From Vandiemenella viatica (Eukaryota; Arthropoda; Insecta; Orthoptera; Morabidae), in NCBI GenBank assembly GCA_031002005.1, contig CM061921.1, positions 121,612,597 to 121,676,596 of the forward strand: a stretch of DNA of 64,000 nucleotides. Direction: 5' to 3'. The translations under genes and the position numbers were made by a program. The notes under the pieces are model-generated. The model worked only from the letters and a program-made list of their open reading frames with translations. It ran no database searches and was not told where the DNA came from. Below, one piece after another: positions 23,581 to 33,559 of this stretch. The first letter of the stretch is position 1, and every line of letters starts with the position of its first letter.

Positions 23581-24610
23581 TGTCTTAAATGACTTTGAAC
23601 CAATTTACTTTGCGAAAGTAAATTTTAAGACATTCTTGCGCCCCTTATTCCGCGAATGTCAAATGAATGCAACTTAAGGCCATTTAGAGATGATCACTCT
23701 CTGTTTATAAAAGGTTAATTTGATCGACGACTTCAACGAAAAGTTGAAATCATGTGTAGTGTTTTCAGTGCATTATGTCTTGTCAATGTGTCATGTCGTA
23801 TTATATATTTTTTCTTCATTTTCCAGCACAATGTAAGATGGGACATTACTCTGTTGAATCTTTGGTAATTATTGTATTCATATTAACTGCAAATACGCCT
23901 CAGTCTTATGAGTAATCAATAAATGCCAACTTAGGACAGTTTCAATATTAAAAACCAACTGTCGCTTTTCGCCTTTCCGAAATGTGCAAATTACAATCTA
24001 CCTTATTTAATTTTATAGTTCATAATGATAGATATGGCAATCAATATTAATAAATTCATAATTAATAACTATAAAAATAACAGCCCCAGGCCCCCACGTG
24101 CTACAAAGTGTTTAACACTATAACGAGGGTCAGATAACTTTTTGTATGCTCCTCTATTCAATTCCTAGCCAGAATGCGAAAACAAATAAATAAATCAGAA
24201 AAAAGATCTTAAGTGATAAGATTTTTCTTACAAGAAAAGATAATAAGAATACCATATCAGAATAGCTACAGGTGACATATACAATTCATAATATTTGGCA
24301 GGAATGGCTACATATAAAGAATCCCATTTTTTAAAAAAAGTGCTAATGAAATTTTGAAGAAAAAATCTATTCATGTAAGAAAATAAGAATTTAGAATAAC
24401 GGCAATGAAAACGGTATACACAAAACATCATATTTCGCTTGCCCACCGAAAAACATCCGTACCAATGCAAAAGAAAGCGAAATCTAGCTAAAACACTAAC
24501 TACAAAGAAATATCAAGAAACTCGCAATCGTATAATCAGTGACATAGAGAATAATATCCATGGACAATAACTACTATCATACAAATTAAAGATATACTTA
24601 AGTAAGAAAG
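23581..24610. other. No recognisable feature
   Basis: AT-rich, without assignable coding or RNA features. Confidence 0.4.
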
Positions 24611-24618
24611 GGAAGGTT

Positions 24619-25675
24619 CATGGAGGAAGGAAATATATGGAGGAGAAATGACGTTAAATCTGTGACGTCGCCTCTAAACTCTCTGCTGATACTGCGCATG
24701 CAAGGTGGCGGCAGCGACCATATTGCGAATCCATACAAATGCAAAGTTCACATTACGTTTGATACTGTGATTATTTCATTTTCTAATGTGTATAAGTGTT
24801 TTATAATGCGATTTTGTGTTGCATAAGGAACAAAGAATTTATCTATTATTGTTAGTAATTTCATGAGAACCATGTTAGTGACAAAACGTGTATCGCGATG
24901 GAAACTACTTCCAGATATTCCCAATTAAGCTTACGATGTACGGTAACAAAATAACTATTTTTATTCTGGTCTAGGCCGCATTTCAACCTAACCACAAGAG
25001 TGGTTTTAATAAAACTGAAATATCCATTCTCCATGTCCACCATGTAATTCATTGTGGCTTTGGCAGAATTAATTTTTGTTCCAGGCCGCATCCCAACCCA
25101 ATCCCCTCAATTTGGAGACAGTATATCCCGAAAACTAAGCAAGATATCGAAACATTTTATTCTTTATTTTCGATTTGTCTCGTCGTGTTACATAAGAATT
25201 CATCATCAAATTTGACTTTTGCGAAATTTTTCTTCAACCTTTCACCTCGAGACACCTCACTTTTGAGACAGTGTATCTCGAGAACTAGACGAGATATCGA
25301 AAATGTTCATTCTTTATTTTTATTTGTCTCGTCTTTATAAATAAGAATCCATCATCAAGTTTAACTTTGAACAATTTTTTCTTCTCAATTTCAACCAAAA
25401 ACATTTCACATTTGAGACAGAATATCTCGAAAACTAAGCAGGATATCAGATAAATTTATTCTTCATTTTTTATGTCTCATCGAGGTACATAATAATCCAT
25501 CAGCAGATTGCGGCGTTACGTTTATCCTAGAGTCCCCTTGAGGTTTGTGCACATATATCCCGTGTCTGTATGGTTGCGGCCTAGCCCCCCCCCCCCGGCT
25601 CCTCCTCCACCCGGCGTCACTTCAATGCGGAATGAAGGTCGCTTGTGTCGTCTCCATATATTTCTTTCCTCCATG
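24619..25675 (+). mobile_element. P-element-like DNA transposon copy A (1057 bp, internally deleted)
   Basis: The inverted ends CATGGAGGAA(A/G)GAAATATATGGAG lie at 24619 and 25675. The flanking octamers GGAAGGTT (24611-24618) and TGAAGTTT (25676-25683) agree at 6 of 8 bases, suggesting an old 8-bp target duplication. It matches copy B (50958-52541) in reverse over most of its length but lacks about 535 internal bases. An ATG at 24806 stands where copy B has its THAP exon but reaches a stop after five codons. It also contains three tandem ~150-bp units (25115-25560). Confidence 0.8.
25115..25560. repeat. Three ~150-bp tandem units inside P-like copy A
   Basis: GAGACAG(T/A) followed by ATATC(T/C)CGA(A/G)AACTA recurs at 25115, 25265 and 25414, each followed by GATATC, an AT-rich stretch and TGTCTC(G/A)TC. 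The same triplet is present in copy B (about 51125-51525). Subterminal repeats are common in DNA transposons as transposase-binding arrays, so that role is an inference. Confidence 0.85.
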
Positions 25676-25734
25676 TGAAGTTTACATCACAGATAAATAT
25701 TGCCGCATGAACGCCAGTGTACCGTCTGCCAGCA

Positions 25735-25788
25735 TGGCGCAGCGGGTAGCGTCACGAATTGCGGTACCGAAGGTCGCCGGTTCAATCC
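25735..25788 (+). promoter_or_regulatory. tRNA-like A box and B box within the LTR
   Basis: TGGCGCAGCGGGTAGCG (25735-25751) fits a pol III A box and GGTTCAATCC (25779-25788) a B box, with tRNA-like spacing. The duplicate in the 3' LTR lies at 31117-31170. Whether pol III uses it is unknown. Confidence 0.55.
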
Positions 25789-25921
25789 CGCCCACTGACA
25801 AAAATTATTTAATTCTGTTTATTATTTCCAGAAGATTCTACATGTTTCCTAAGGTCACTTGTAACTTCTACACATTTCATTTGTTAACTACTCTTGTAAT
25901 CTCTAGTACGTTCTATCTGTG

Positions 25922-25930
25922 TATAAATAG
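25922..25930 (+). promoter_or_regulatory. LTR TATA box
   Basis: TATAAATAG lies about 30 bases before a TCAGTG initiator-like sequence (about 25952), giving the probable U3/R border. The AATAAA for 3' end formation follows at 25983-25988 (31365-31370 in the 3' LTR). Confidence 0.75.
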
Positions 25931-26068
25931 AAGAGCATTCTGCCCAAGAGGCAGTCAGTGCTGCGTGTATGTTTGAGTTCTCAATAAACCTGTTCTCAGT
26001 TTAAGTGCTGTGTTCATTGACAAGTAACCTTCGAATTCACACCTGCCCCGGTTGCAACGCGACATAGT

Positions 26069-26090
26069 TTGGTGGAGGCGCCGGGTACCC
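26069..26090 (+). other. Probable primer binding site
   Basis: TTTGGTGGAGGCGCCGGG begins five bases after the LTR. TGG at the start pairs with the CCA end of a tRNA primer. I cannot say which tRNA. Confidence 0.5.
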
Positions 26091-26218
26091 TGTGCAACAG
26101 CTGCATCATCGTGGCTCCGATTAGGCAACGTAAAAGTCGCCGCCTACACGGACTGGAACCGGACTACAAAGGATATACTCAGTACGTCCTTCCGAAAGTC
26201 CGCGTCATTAGGAAACCC

Positions 26219-27400
26219 ATGGCGGCAAGCCAGCTGCACATTCGACACCCATCGGTGTTCTCTGGAGACGCTGGACAGGACCCTAACAAATGGCTAAAAG
26301 GGTTCGACCGAGTCGCCAAGTACAACAGGTGGGATCATACCATGTGCTTGGCAAATGTTTATTTCTATCTGGACGGAACCGCCCAGCAGTGGTTCGAGAA
26401 CAACGAAGATAAACTGAATAACTGGGAAATGTTCCAGACGGAACTTAAGAAAACGTTTGGGGACCACCAGCGACAAATCCGCTCGGCGGAAGAACAACTG
26501 AAGAACCGGGCCCAACGACATGGGGAGCCGACGCAATCTTACATACAGGATGTTTTGGCCCTATGCAACGTAGTCAACCCGAATATGACTGAAGCCGACA
26601 AAATCACGCACCTAATGAAAGGTATTGCAGAAGACATGTACCAAGCTCTTCTGATAAAAGACGTCGCTACGACGGAAGAGTTCATCAAGTGGTGCCAGCG
26701 GATTGAGGAGATGCAACAAAGGAGGGTTGGGCGAAAGAAGTATGACAGACTTCCCAACGTAGTCCCTATGGCAGTTGTGGAAGACCAGCACGACTTTGCG
26801 TCTCTCATACGACAAATTGTGAGAGAAGAATTACAACAGTTCATGGCAGCTGGGACTCTTGAACCGAGTGAGCATCAGATCATGGCCATGGATGTAAGCC
26901 CAGTGGGTCATGAAGGAGCCGACACGGCGGAAAAAGAGGTATTTCAGACAATAGCTCCTGTCTGCCGAGCCAATCGCACTCGACGTGAAGAATGGCCTCG
27001 CCCTGATATGACGTATGCTGCAGCTGCCAAACGGCAGCCTAGGAACCGGCCGACACGGCCACAACCAAATCCTCCGGCACCTATGACGTCCCGCAGACGA
27101 ACGGACGTCTGGAGGACAGAAGACAACGCGCCAGTATGTTTCCACTGTGGGCGCCCTGGACATGTCGTACGATACTGCAGAGAGAGAAGACGAGTATTTG
27201 ACGATTATTTTGCCGCAAGACGTCCGCCATCAGAACAGTTCTACCCCAGGCAGCCACCCGCTGACGAGTTCGGTCGACCTACGGGAAGAAGCCCATCGCC
27301 GTACCCTAGACGAGGTCGATCCCCGACGCGCCGCTGCCGTTCATCGTCGCCGGACAGAGCTACCAGCCGCTCCCCTAGCCGCCGCACGCAGGAAAACTAA
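26219..27400 (+). CDS. gag: Gag polyprotein
   Basis: This is 393 residues from the ATG at 26219. The frame is open further upstream through the leader, but no earlier ATG exists. A retrotransposon capsid-type region (about residues 20-130) includes ANVYFYLDGTAQQWF and WEMFQTELKKTFGD. A basic linker precedes a single CCHC zinc knuckle, CFHCGRPGHVVRYC (residues 307-320), for RNA packaging. The tail is rich in Arg, Ser and Pro. The stop is at 27398-27400. Pol begins in the -1 frame, open from 27379, so a short overlap exists. Gag would form the particle in the cytoplasm that holds the RNA and Pol. Confidence 0.93.
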   Translation: MAASQLHIRHPSVFSGDAGQDPNKWLKGFDRVAKYNRWDHTMCLANVYFYLDGTAQQWFENNEDKLNNWEMFQTELKKTFGDHQRQIRSAEEQLKNRAQRHGEPTQSYIQDVLALCNVVNPNMTEADKITHLMKGIAEDMYQALLIKDVATTEEFIKWCQRIEEMQQRRVGRKKYDRLPNVVPMAVVEDQHDFASLIRQIVREELQQFMAAGTLEPSEHQIMAMDVSPVGHEGADTAEKEVFQTIAPVCRANRTRREEWPRPDMTYAAAAKRQPRNRPTRPQPNPPAPMTSRRRTDVWRTEDNAPVCFHCGRPGHVVRYCRERRRVFDDYFAARRPPSEQFYPRQPPADEFGRPTGRSPSPYPRRGRSPTRRCRSSSPDRATSRSPSRRTQEN

Positions 27401-30400
27401 GCAAGGCGACCATCTACGGAGGTGAGGCCGCCGCAGATGAAAATCCTCCATGGATGACAGTCACTAAGATGTCGGGAAATCTCATCAACGTTATAATCGA
27501 CGGCCAACCTGTCCGGGCGCTGGTTGATTCAGGAGCTTCTTTCTCCGTATTGTCGGACAATTATCGTCGCACACTAAAGAAGACAATGTTCCGTGATACG
27601 GGGGCAACTGTACTAAAGGTCGCAAATGGAAAGTACGTCCAGCCAGCTGGAGCTTGTGTCGCGAGAATAACCATCAACAACAGGACCCAGCCAGTTGAAT
27701 TTGTCATTTTAACAGAATGTAGTCATAATGTCATCCTTGGATGGGACTTCCTTAAGGCATCCCAAGCTGTCATTGACTGTGGAACATCTGAGCTGCAAAT
27801 TGAAGAAGTCGTTGCGACGGGTACACGTAACACAGAATCTTCTGGGAAGTTATTCGCCGTTGACAACGTGACAATCCCGCCGTTCGCAATGAGAAGAGTC
27901 CCAGTCAAAAACACGGACGACCGCAACCTTGAAGTGCTTGTCGATAGTAGAAAGTTTATTAGGCTCACGAAAGAAATCTACATACCAGCGGCTATCATAA
28001 GCATTATCGGTGGTCGAGGAGACATTTGGATCACCAACTGTCACGAGCAGTCACAAATTATCCCCAAGGGAATGTGCATAGGGACAGCTGAACCAGTCCA
28101 GGAGGGCGAGCTCAACGTCATTAACGAAGATCCATGCTCTGTTACTAGTACCGACAACACGCTGGAGGAAACAACTATGGAACTGCCAATAGGGTCCGGC
28201 CTGACCAAGGAACAACACCACCGGGTGTTAGCTATACTACGCCAATTCTCTGGTGTATTCACACCCCAGCAAAAAAAAGGTCAGACGAAACGGCCCACGA
28301 TAAAGCATCGTATCAATACTGGGGATCATCCGCCCATTAGCCAGCGCTCGTACCGATTGTCACCAGTCGAAAGGCGAATAATTCGAGAGGAAGTGGAGAA
28401 GATGTTGCATAATGACATTATTCAACCTTCGGAGAGTCCTTGGTCATCTCCGGTGGTCCTCGTAAAGAAGAAGGATGGTACGTGGCGATTCTGTGTCGAC
28501 TATCGGCGGCTGAACAAAATCACAAAGAAAGATGTCTACCCACTGCCGCGCATCGACGACGCCTTAGACTGCTTGAAAGGAGCTACATACTTCTCAACCA
28601 TGGACATGCAGACAGGCTACTGGCAAATCGAGGTTGACGAAGCTGACAGAGAAAAGACGGCTTTTATTACACCTGATGGCCTCTATGAATTCAAAGTAAT
28701 GCCATTCGGATTATGCAACGCTCCGGCCACATTCGAACGCATGATGGACAACTTACTTCGACACCTTAAGTGGACGACGTGTCTTTGTTATTTAGATGAC
28801 ATTGTTGTTTTCTCGAAAACATTTGAAGAACATCTGAGTCGCCTGTCAACGGTGCTGAAGTGTGTTCAGACTGCAGGACTCCGCCTCAATCCGAAGAAGT
28901 GCCTCTTCGTCGCCAAAGAGATAAAAATCCTGGGGCACCTGGTCAACGGAGATGGCGTCCGCGCTGATCCAGATAAAGTAAGGGCAGTCATGGAATTTCC
29001 AACTCCTCAGCACATTCGTGATGTGAGAAGCTTTCTTGGGCTGTGCTCATACTTCCGGCGTTTCATAAAAGGATTCTGTAACATGGCACGTCCACTGCAA
29101 GAACTTTTGCAGGGAGACGCCAAGTTTTACTGGGATGAAACTAAAGAAAGATCTTTCCAGGCACTTAAGGAGGCTCTAACTTCCGCACCAGTTCTAGCCT
29201 TATACGACGAGAATGCAGAAACTGAACTTCACACTGACGCCAGCGGTTATGGGATCGGTGCAGTGCTTGTGCAAATTCAGGAAGGTGCTGAGAAGGTGAT
29301 AGCCTATGCATCAAGAGTATTCTCTAAGCCCGAGATAAACTACTCTACAACCGAGAAAGAATGCCTCGCAATTGTCTGGGCTATCAACAAGTTTCGTCCG
29401 TATTTATTCGGCAAACCTTTCACCGTCGTGACAGACCACCATTCTTTATGTTGGCTAACCAGCTTGAAGGATCCATCAGGTCGACTAGCAAGATGGGCAC
29501 TTAGACTTCAAGAGTACGACGTCACGGTGGTATTCAAAAACGGACGCAAACACAAGGATGCCGACAGCCTTTCAAGGAATCCTTTAATAGAACACAACAG
29601 CATGAATGGAATTTCAGCCCTCGCTGAATTAGGTGACGTTGCAGCTGAACAGAGGGAAGATTCAGAGTTATTAAGAACCATAGACGCCTTGGAGAAAGGA
29701 GAACCGGCCAAAGGAGAGTTTCAATTGATAGATGGGACATTGTATAAGAACAACTACGATCCACTAGGCCCCAAGTGGCTTCTGGTCGTTCCAGCTCATC
29801 TCCAGCCAGCTATTCTCAAGTATTTCCACGACGCTCCAATATCCGGTCATCTGGGATTTGTGAAGACCCTGGACCGAATCCGACGCAGGTATTACTGGAA
29901 GGGTCTCTACCGATCTGTCAAGCATTATGTGAGTCACTGTAAAGAGTGTCAGCGACGGAAACATGTGCCGCAATTACCTCCAGGTCATCTAGTACCAATT
30001 CCGCCTGCAGCAGTTCCATTCCACCGAATTGGGATCGACCTTTTAGGGAGGTTCCCGAAGTCGACAGCCGGTAACCGATGGATAATAGTCTGCACCGACT
30101 ACCTCACGCGCTACGCTGTCACCAAACCTGTGCCGACTGCAGAAGCTCCAGAGGTTGCAAAATTTCTAGTAGAAGACATTATTTTGAAGCATGGAGCACC
30201 ACGTGTGATGATATCCGATCGTGGAAAGGTATTCCAGTCAAGACTAGTATCAGAGGTCATGTCAAGATGCGACGTTGTCCACAGGATGACAACTGCATAC
30301 CACCCTCAGACAAACGGTCTCACAGAACGCTTCAACAAGACATTAGCCGATATGCTGTCGATGTATGTGGATGTTGAGCAGAAGGATTGGGATACAATAC

Positions 30401-31047
30401 TGCCAGTGGTCACATTTGCTTATAATACAGCAAGGCAAGATACGACAGGCTTCACTCCGTTTTTTCTGCTCCATGGCCGTGAAGCTGAGACCACAATGGA
30501 TACGCTGTTCCCATTCCAGCCGGACGACACTCAGGATGACTATATAAAACAGCTCATTACCAGGGTCGAAGAAGCAAGACAGCTGGCTCGCATACGAACA
30601 CTGGCCACCCAGGAGAAGGACCGTCAGCGGTATGACGGCAAGCACCGACCTGTTGCGTACAACCCAGGAGATCTCGTATGGATTTTTACCCCTGTCCGGA
30701 AGGTTGGGCTATCAGAAAAGTTACTGAAGCGGTACTTTGGTCCGTATCGTGTCATACGCCGCCGGTCAGACGTCACATACGAAGTCGAGGATTATGAGCC
30801 GTCTTCGAAACGACGAAAACGAAGGGACATTGTTCACGTCCTCCGCATGAAGCCTTACTACAATCCTGACGAGCAGCTAGGCACAACCAGCTTCTTGTTC
30901 AAGGACTCTGAGGACGGTTTGGATACTGAGGAAGTCGGACAGGAAGATAATAGTACAAACAGGAGGGGCCCTCCAGAACTGCCATACAGAGGACCCACGA
31001 CAAGATCAAGATCCAGGACACTTCAGCGTGCCCCAAAAGAAATCTAA
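27379..31047 (+). CDS. pol: Pol polyprotein: protease, reverse transcriptase, RNase H, integrase
   Basis: The frame is open from 27379; the first ATG is at 27454 (1197 residues, used for numbering). Protease active site LVDSGAS is near residue 25. RT has FCVDYRRLN, STMDMQTGYWQIEV and catalytic YLDD at 446-449 (bases 28789-28800). RNase H has TDASGYGIGAVL (about 591) and EKECLAIVWA. Integrase has an HHCC finger (about 792-840, ending CKECQRRK), then D862, D922 and E958, i.e. D,D35E, followed by a GPY/F-type module (LLKRYFGPYRVIRR). No stop or frameshift is visible. It lies -1 relative to gag with overlap 27379-27400, so a -1 ribosomal frameshift is the likely route of synthesis. Its products copy the RNA and insert the DNA. 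Confidence 0.94.
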   Translation, partial: PPHAGKLSKATIYGGEAAADENPPWMTVTKMSGNLINVIIDGQPVRALVDSGASFSVLSDNYRRTLKKTMFRDTGATVLKVANGKYVQPAGACVARITINNRTQPVEFVILTECSHNVILGWDFLKASQAVIDCGTSELQIEEVVATGTRNTESSGKLFAVDNVTIPPFAMRRVPVKNTDDRNLEVLVDSRKFIRLTKEIYIPAAIISIIGGRGDIWITNCHEQSQIIPKGMCIGTAEPVQEGELNVINEDPCSVTSTDNTLEETTMELPIGSGLTKEQHHRVLAILRQFSGVFTPQQKKGQTKRPTIKHRINTGDHPPISQRSYRLSPVERRIIREEVEKMLHNDIIQPSESPWSSPVVLVKKKDGTWRFCVDYRRLNKITKKDVYPLPRIDDALDCLKGATYFSTMDMQTGYWQIEVDEADREKTAFITPDGLYEFKVMPFGLCNAPATFERMMDNLLRHLKWTTCLCYLDDIVVFSKTFEEHLSRLSTVLKCVQTAGLRLNPKKCLFVAKEIKILGHLVNGDGVRADPDKVRAVMEFPTPQHIRDVRSFLGLCSYFRRFIKGFCNMARPLQELLQGDAKFYWDETKERSFQALKEALTSAPVLALYDENAETELHTDASGYGIGAVLVQIQEGAEKVIAYASRVFSKPEINYSTTEKECLAIVWAINKFRPYLFGKPFTVVTDHHSLCWLTSLKDPSGRLARWALRLQEYDVTVVFKNGRKHKDADSLSRNPLIEHNSMNGISALAELGDVAAEQREDSELLRTIDALEKGEPAKGEFQLIDGTLYKNNYDPLGPKWLLVVPAHLQPAILKYFHDAPISGHLGFVKTLDRIRRRYYWKGLYRSVKHYVSHCKECQRRKHVPQLPPGHLVPIPPAAVPFHRIGIDLLGRFPKSTAGNRWIIVCTDYLTRYAVTKPVPTAEAPEVAKFLVEDIILKHGAPRVMISDRGKVFQSRLVSEVMSRCDVVHRMTTAYHPQTNGLTERFNKTLADMLSMYVDVEQKDWDTILPVVTFAYNTARQDTTGFTPFFLLHGREAETTMDTLFPFQPDDTQDDYIKQLITRVEEARQLARIRTLATQEKDRQRYDGKHRPVAYNPGDLVWIFTPVRKVGLSEKLLKRYFGPYRVIRRRSDVTYEVEDYEPSSKRRKRRDIVHVLRMKPYYNPDEQLGTTSFLFKDSEDGLDTEEVGQEDNSTNRRGPPELPYRGPTTRSRSRTLQRAPKEI

Positions 31048-31068
31048 CAGCGGGACGCTGTTTTCCTC

Positions 31069-31082
31069 AGGAGAGGGAGCAA
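31069..31082 (+). other. Polypurine tract
   Basis: AGGAGAGGGAGCAA lies immediately before the 3' LTR. In this class it primes plus-strand DNA synthesis. Confidence 0.85.
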
Positions 31083-31446
31083 TGCCGCATGAACGCCAGT
31101 GTACCGTCTGCCAGCATGGCGCAGCGGGTAGCGTCACGAATTGCGGTACCGAAGGTCGCCGGTTCAATCCCGCCCACTGACAAAAATTATTTAATTCTGT
31201 TTATTATTTCCAGAAGATTCTACATGTTTCCTAAGGTCACTTGTAACTTCTACACATTTCATTTGTTAACTACTCTTGTAATCTCTAGTACGTTCTATCT
31301 GTGTATAAATAGAAGAGCATTCTGCCCAAGAGGCAGTCAGTGCTGCGTGTATGTTTGAGTTCTCAATAAACCTGTTCTCAGTTTAAGTGCTGTGTTCATT
31401 GACAAGTAACCTTCGAATTCACACCTGCCCCGGTTGCAACGCGACA
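31083..31446 (+). repeat. 3' LTR
   Basis: 364 bp, matching the 5' LTR base for base by eye. It is followed by the ATAT target duplication. Confidence 0.96.
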
Positions 31447-31616
31447 ATATAACATAGAAGAATAATGTATAAAACATTATATACCTAAATGGTGCGACCC
31501 GTGAACAAAAGAAGAATTTAGTGACATGAACTCAGAAAATACATTTTATTCAATTTTAATTGTGATGGAGCACACGCTCAGGTGGAAATTCCCTTAGTCA
31601 TTTAATTATCCCTTTA

Positions 31617-31910
31617 TTACTTTTTAAAAATTATCTTAGATAGTTTTGCGGTTTGAAAATTTTTAATTCTTTCAAAGTTTTTTGGTAAATTATTCATTAC
31701 TTCACTTGGTAATTTTCCCATTCCCTTATGCATGAAATTGAGTACCAGCTTGTGGTCATAATCATCTTTCTCCTTCCATGCACTATTCCTAATTCTTCGA
31801 CCAATATCACTCCAAGCCCCATAACCAACATACGCCTTGTACATTCCCAGCACTATCTTCGCCTTCCTTCTGCCCTCCAATAACTCCCAAACCAGTTCCT
31901 TCATCACCAG
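31617..31910 (-). pseudogene. LINE RT C-terminal fragment
   Basis: The minus strand reads an RT tail resembling the one at 48655-48930 (AWKEKDDYDHKLVL, MHKGMGKLPSEV, RRKAKIVLGMYKAYVG). The two DNA stretches align block by block, so both are 3' portions of one LINE family. There is no RT core here. Confidence 0.65.
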
Positions 31911-32670
31911 GTTTTACTAGGATATTTGTGGGATATGGAAAGAGCCTCCCAGAAGAGTGAGCTAAACTGTACATTGCTGGCTGATCTTTCCACCACAAAG
32001 ACGTTCCGATGAGTTATCCCAAAAACAATGGGTCTTTTTCAAGACCGAAATAAGCAATAATGTCAATCAACGTTGACGGTATATCTACAATTATCGAAAA
32101 ACTACTTGAAAATGTAAGAACGGAGACTTTCCCGGCCTATGCTTGAAATAAAATCTTCACGGGTGTACCGCTGGATAGTGTTTTGAAAACACGATATTTC
32201 GACGACTAGCTCCGTCGTCTTCATCAGGTGTAGGGACATCTGCACTGGTCGGCTGACCGTCGGATACTGAGACAGGCATCCATCCATCCATCGTGATATG
32301 TCGCAGACATAAGCTACATGTCGTCCTTAGCGCCAGGGTATCTTATTGCTAATATCTAAATCTTGTTTCGAGGCTGGCCTGAATGTACTTATCCTAAGTT
32401 GAGCTGTGTTGATCTAAATTTAGTAAGTTATTTACATGATGTATATAAAAAACCTTATTACCTACTTACAACTAAAGGAGGATTTTTTTTTTTAAAGAAA
32501 AATTTACATTTAAGGCCCTAACTAATGCCTAGCCTTAATACCTCCTGTTCCTACTTATAACTAATGGAGGGTGAGTAAGTATGCTGTTTATTTACAATGG
32601 GCCTATTTACATGTTGAGTGGGCCTATTTATAGCCAGTGGAGTTAGAGAGGGCTTGGTGGTCTATTTGTC
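31911..32670. other. Unassigned; likely LINE 3' UTR and other repeat debris
   Basis: It contains blocks such as CTTATAACTAATGGAGG, similar to ones near 33415-33475, which look like repeated 3' UTR material of the LINE fragments that follow. A segment 32130-32320 looks repeat-like but I cannot name it. Confidence 0.35.
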
Positions 32671-32679
32671 TATTTATCG

Positions 32680-33110
32680 TTTGTTTGGGATGTCTACGTG
32701 GTAATAATTCAATTGGGTCGATCCCTATTGCTGCGGTTTCCGGATGTGGTGAGTTTTTGCAGCGAAAGTAGAATTTGTCGGAAGCCAACTTTATTGTGTC
32801 TAATAGTGGGTCAAAATGGAGATCCTGTAGGATTCTCTAATTTGGTAAATATCTGGGAGCACGAATAATAACACGCAGGACTCTGTTCTCGAGTGCCTAC
32901 AGCTTTTTGATGTGTGCAGTCAGTCGGCAACGTACTCCATAATTCTGAGCCATATAGGAATGTCGGTTGGACAATCGCACGATAGATGAGTAGTTTAGTT
33001 TAGTTTCTGTTCTTATACCATCACCTCTGAGGATTGGGTAGAGGTTGGTAAGTTTTGCTAGCACAGCACAGCGTCATCTCGCTAGAATTTCTACTATGGA
33101 GATGCAGTTC
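32680..33110 (-). pseudogene. Jockey-like LINE ORF2 C-terminal fragment (1)
   Basis: The minus strand gives AKLTNLYPILRGDG, IVQPTFLYGSELWS, then in another frame LENRVLRVIIRAPRYLPN and LASDKFYFRC. This is the C-terminal region after the RT core in Jockey-clade LINEs. Stops and at least one frameshift break it. Confidence 0.7.
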
Positions 33111-33470
33111 CAGGAGGCCTCCTTCTACTGCTGTCGGTGATGGGTTTTCTGATATGGCTCTGTGAATATGTCGTGTCCTGGGGATTGTTTATACTGGTTA
33201 AGCAAAACCTACCTTTCTTTCAAGCCAGGGTACCTATACATTTGTTACAATCTAATTCTAATTTTGAATAACTATAATGTGTCCTAAGCCTACTATTTTT
33301 TGGATTTTTTGATTTATATGGATTTTTATTGGTTCTAAAAACTATTGGAGGGATTTCATAGAATTACATATTTACATGGGGGCCTACAGTTATATATACA
33401 ATCTGAACCTACTTAACCTATTGGAGGCGAAAAATTATATACAATTGTTATGACCTACCTAATCTTATTG

Positions 33471-33484
33471 GGGGGGGGGGGGGG
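33471..33484. repeat. Poly-G run
   Basis: About 14 G bases in a row. Similar G runs occur at about 34550-34560 and 34590-34602. Confidence 0.9.
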
Positions 33485-33559
33485 TTATAAATATACGTGT
33501 TTGGGACCTACATTTTTTCATGCGGGGCGTATTTACTGTCTTTGCGTGGTATTGGGGTT

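Larger units (their letters stand above)
25701..26064 (+). repeat. 5' LTR
   Basis: It begins TGCCGCATG and ends GCGACA. It contains a TATA box, a polyadenylation signal and, near its start, a tRNA-like A box/B box pair. It is identical to the 3' LTR as far as I can compare by reading. Confidence 0.96.
25701..31446 (+). mobile_element. Complete Ty3/gypsy LTR retrotransposon
   Basis: Two 364-bp LTRs (25701-26064 and 31083-31446), starting TG and ending CA and identical by eye, flank an internal region with gag and pol. A 4-bp target duplication ATAT sits at 25697-25700 and 31447-31450. Pol order PR-RT-RNaseH-IN is that of Ty3/gypsy. There is no env-like frame. Both reading frames are uninterrupted, so this copy is young and possibly autonomous. 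Its GC content is clearly above its surroundings. Confidence 0.96.

Noticed and set aside
25545..25976. 143-codon ORF, and 31089-31358 89-codon ORF
   Set aside because: They lie across the LTRs and the end of the P-like element; the shared peptide only reflects LTR identity.
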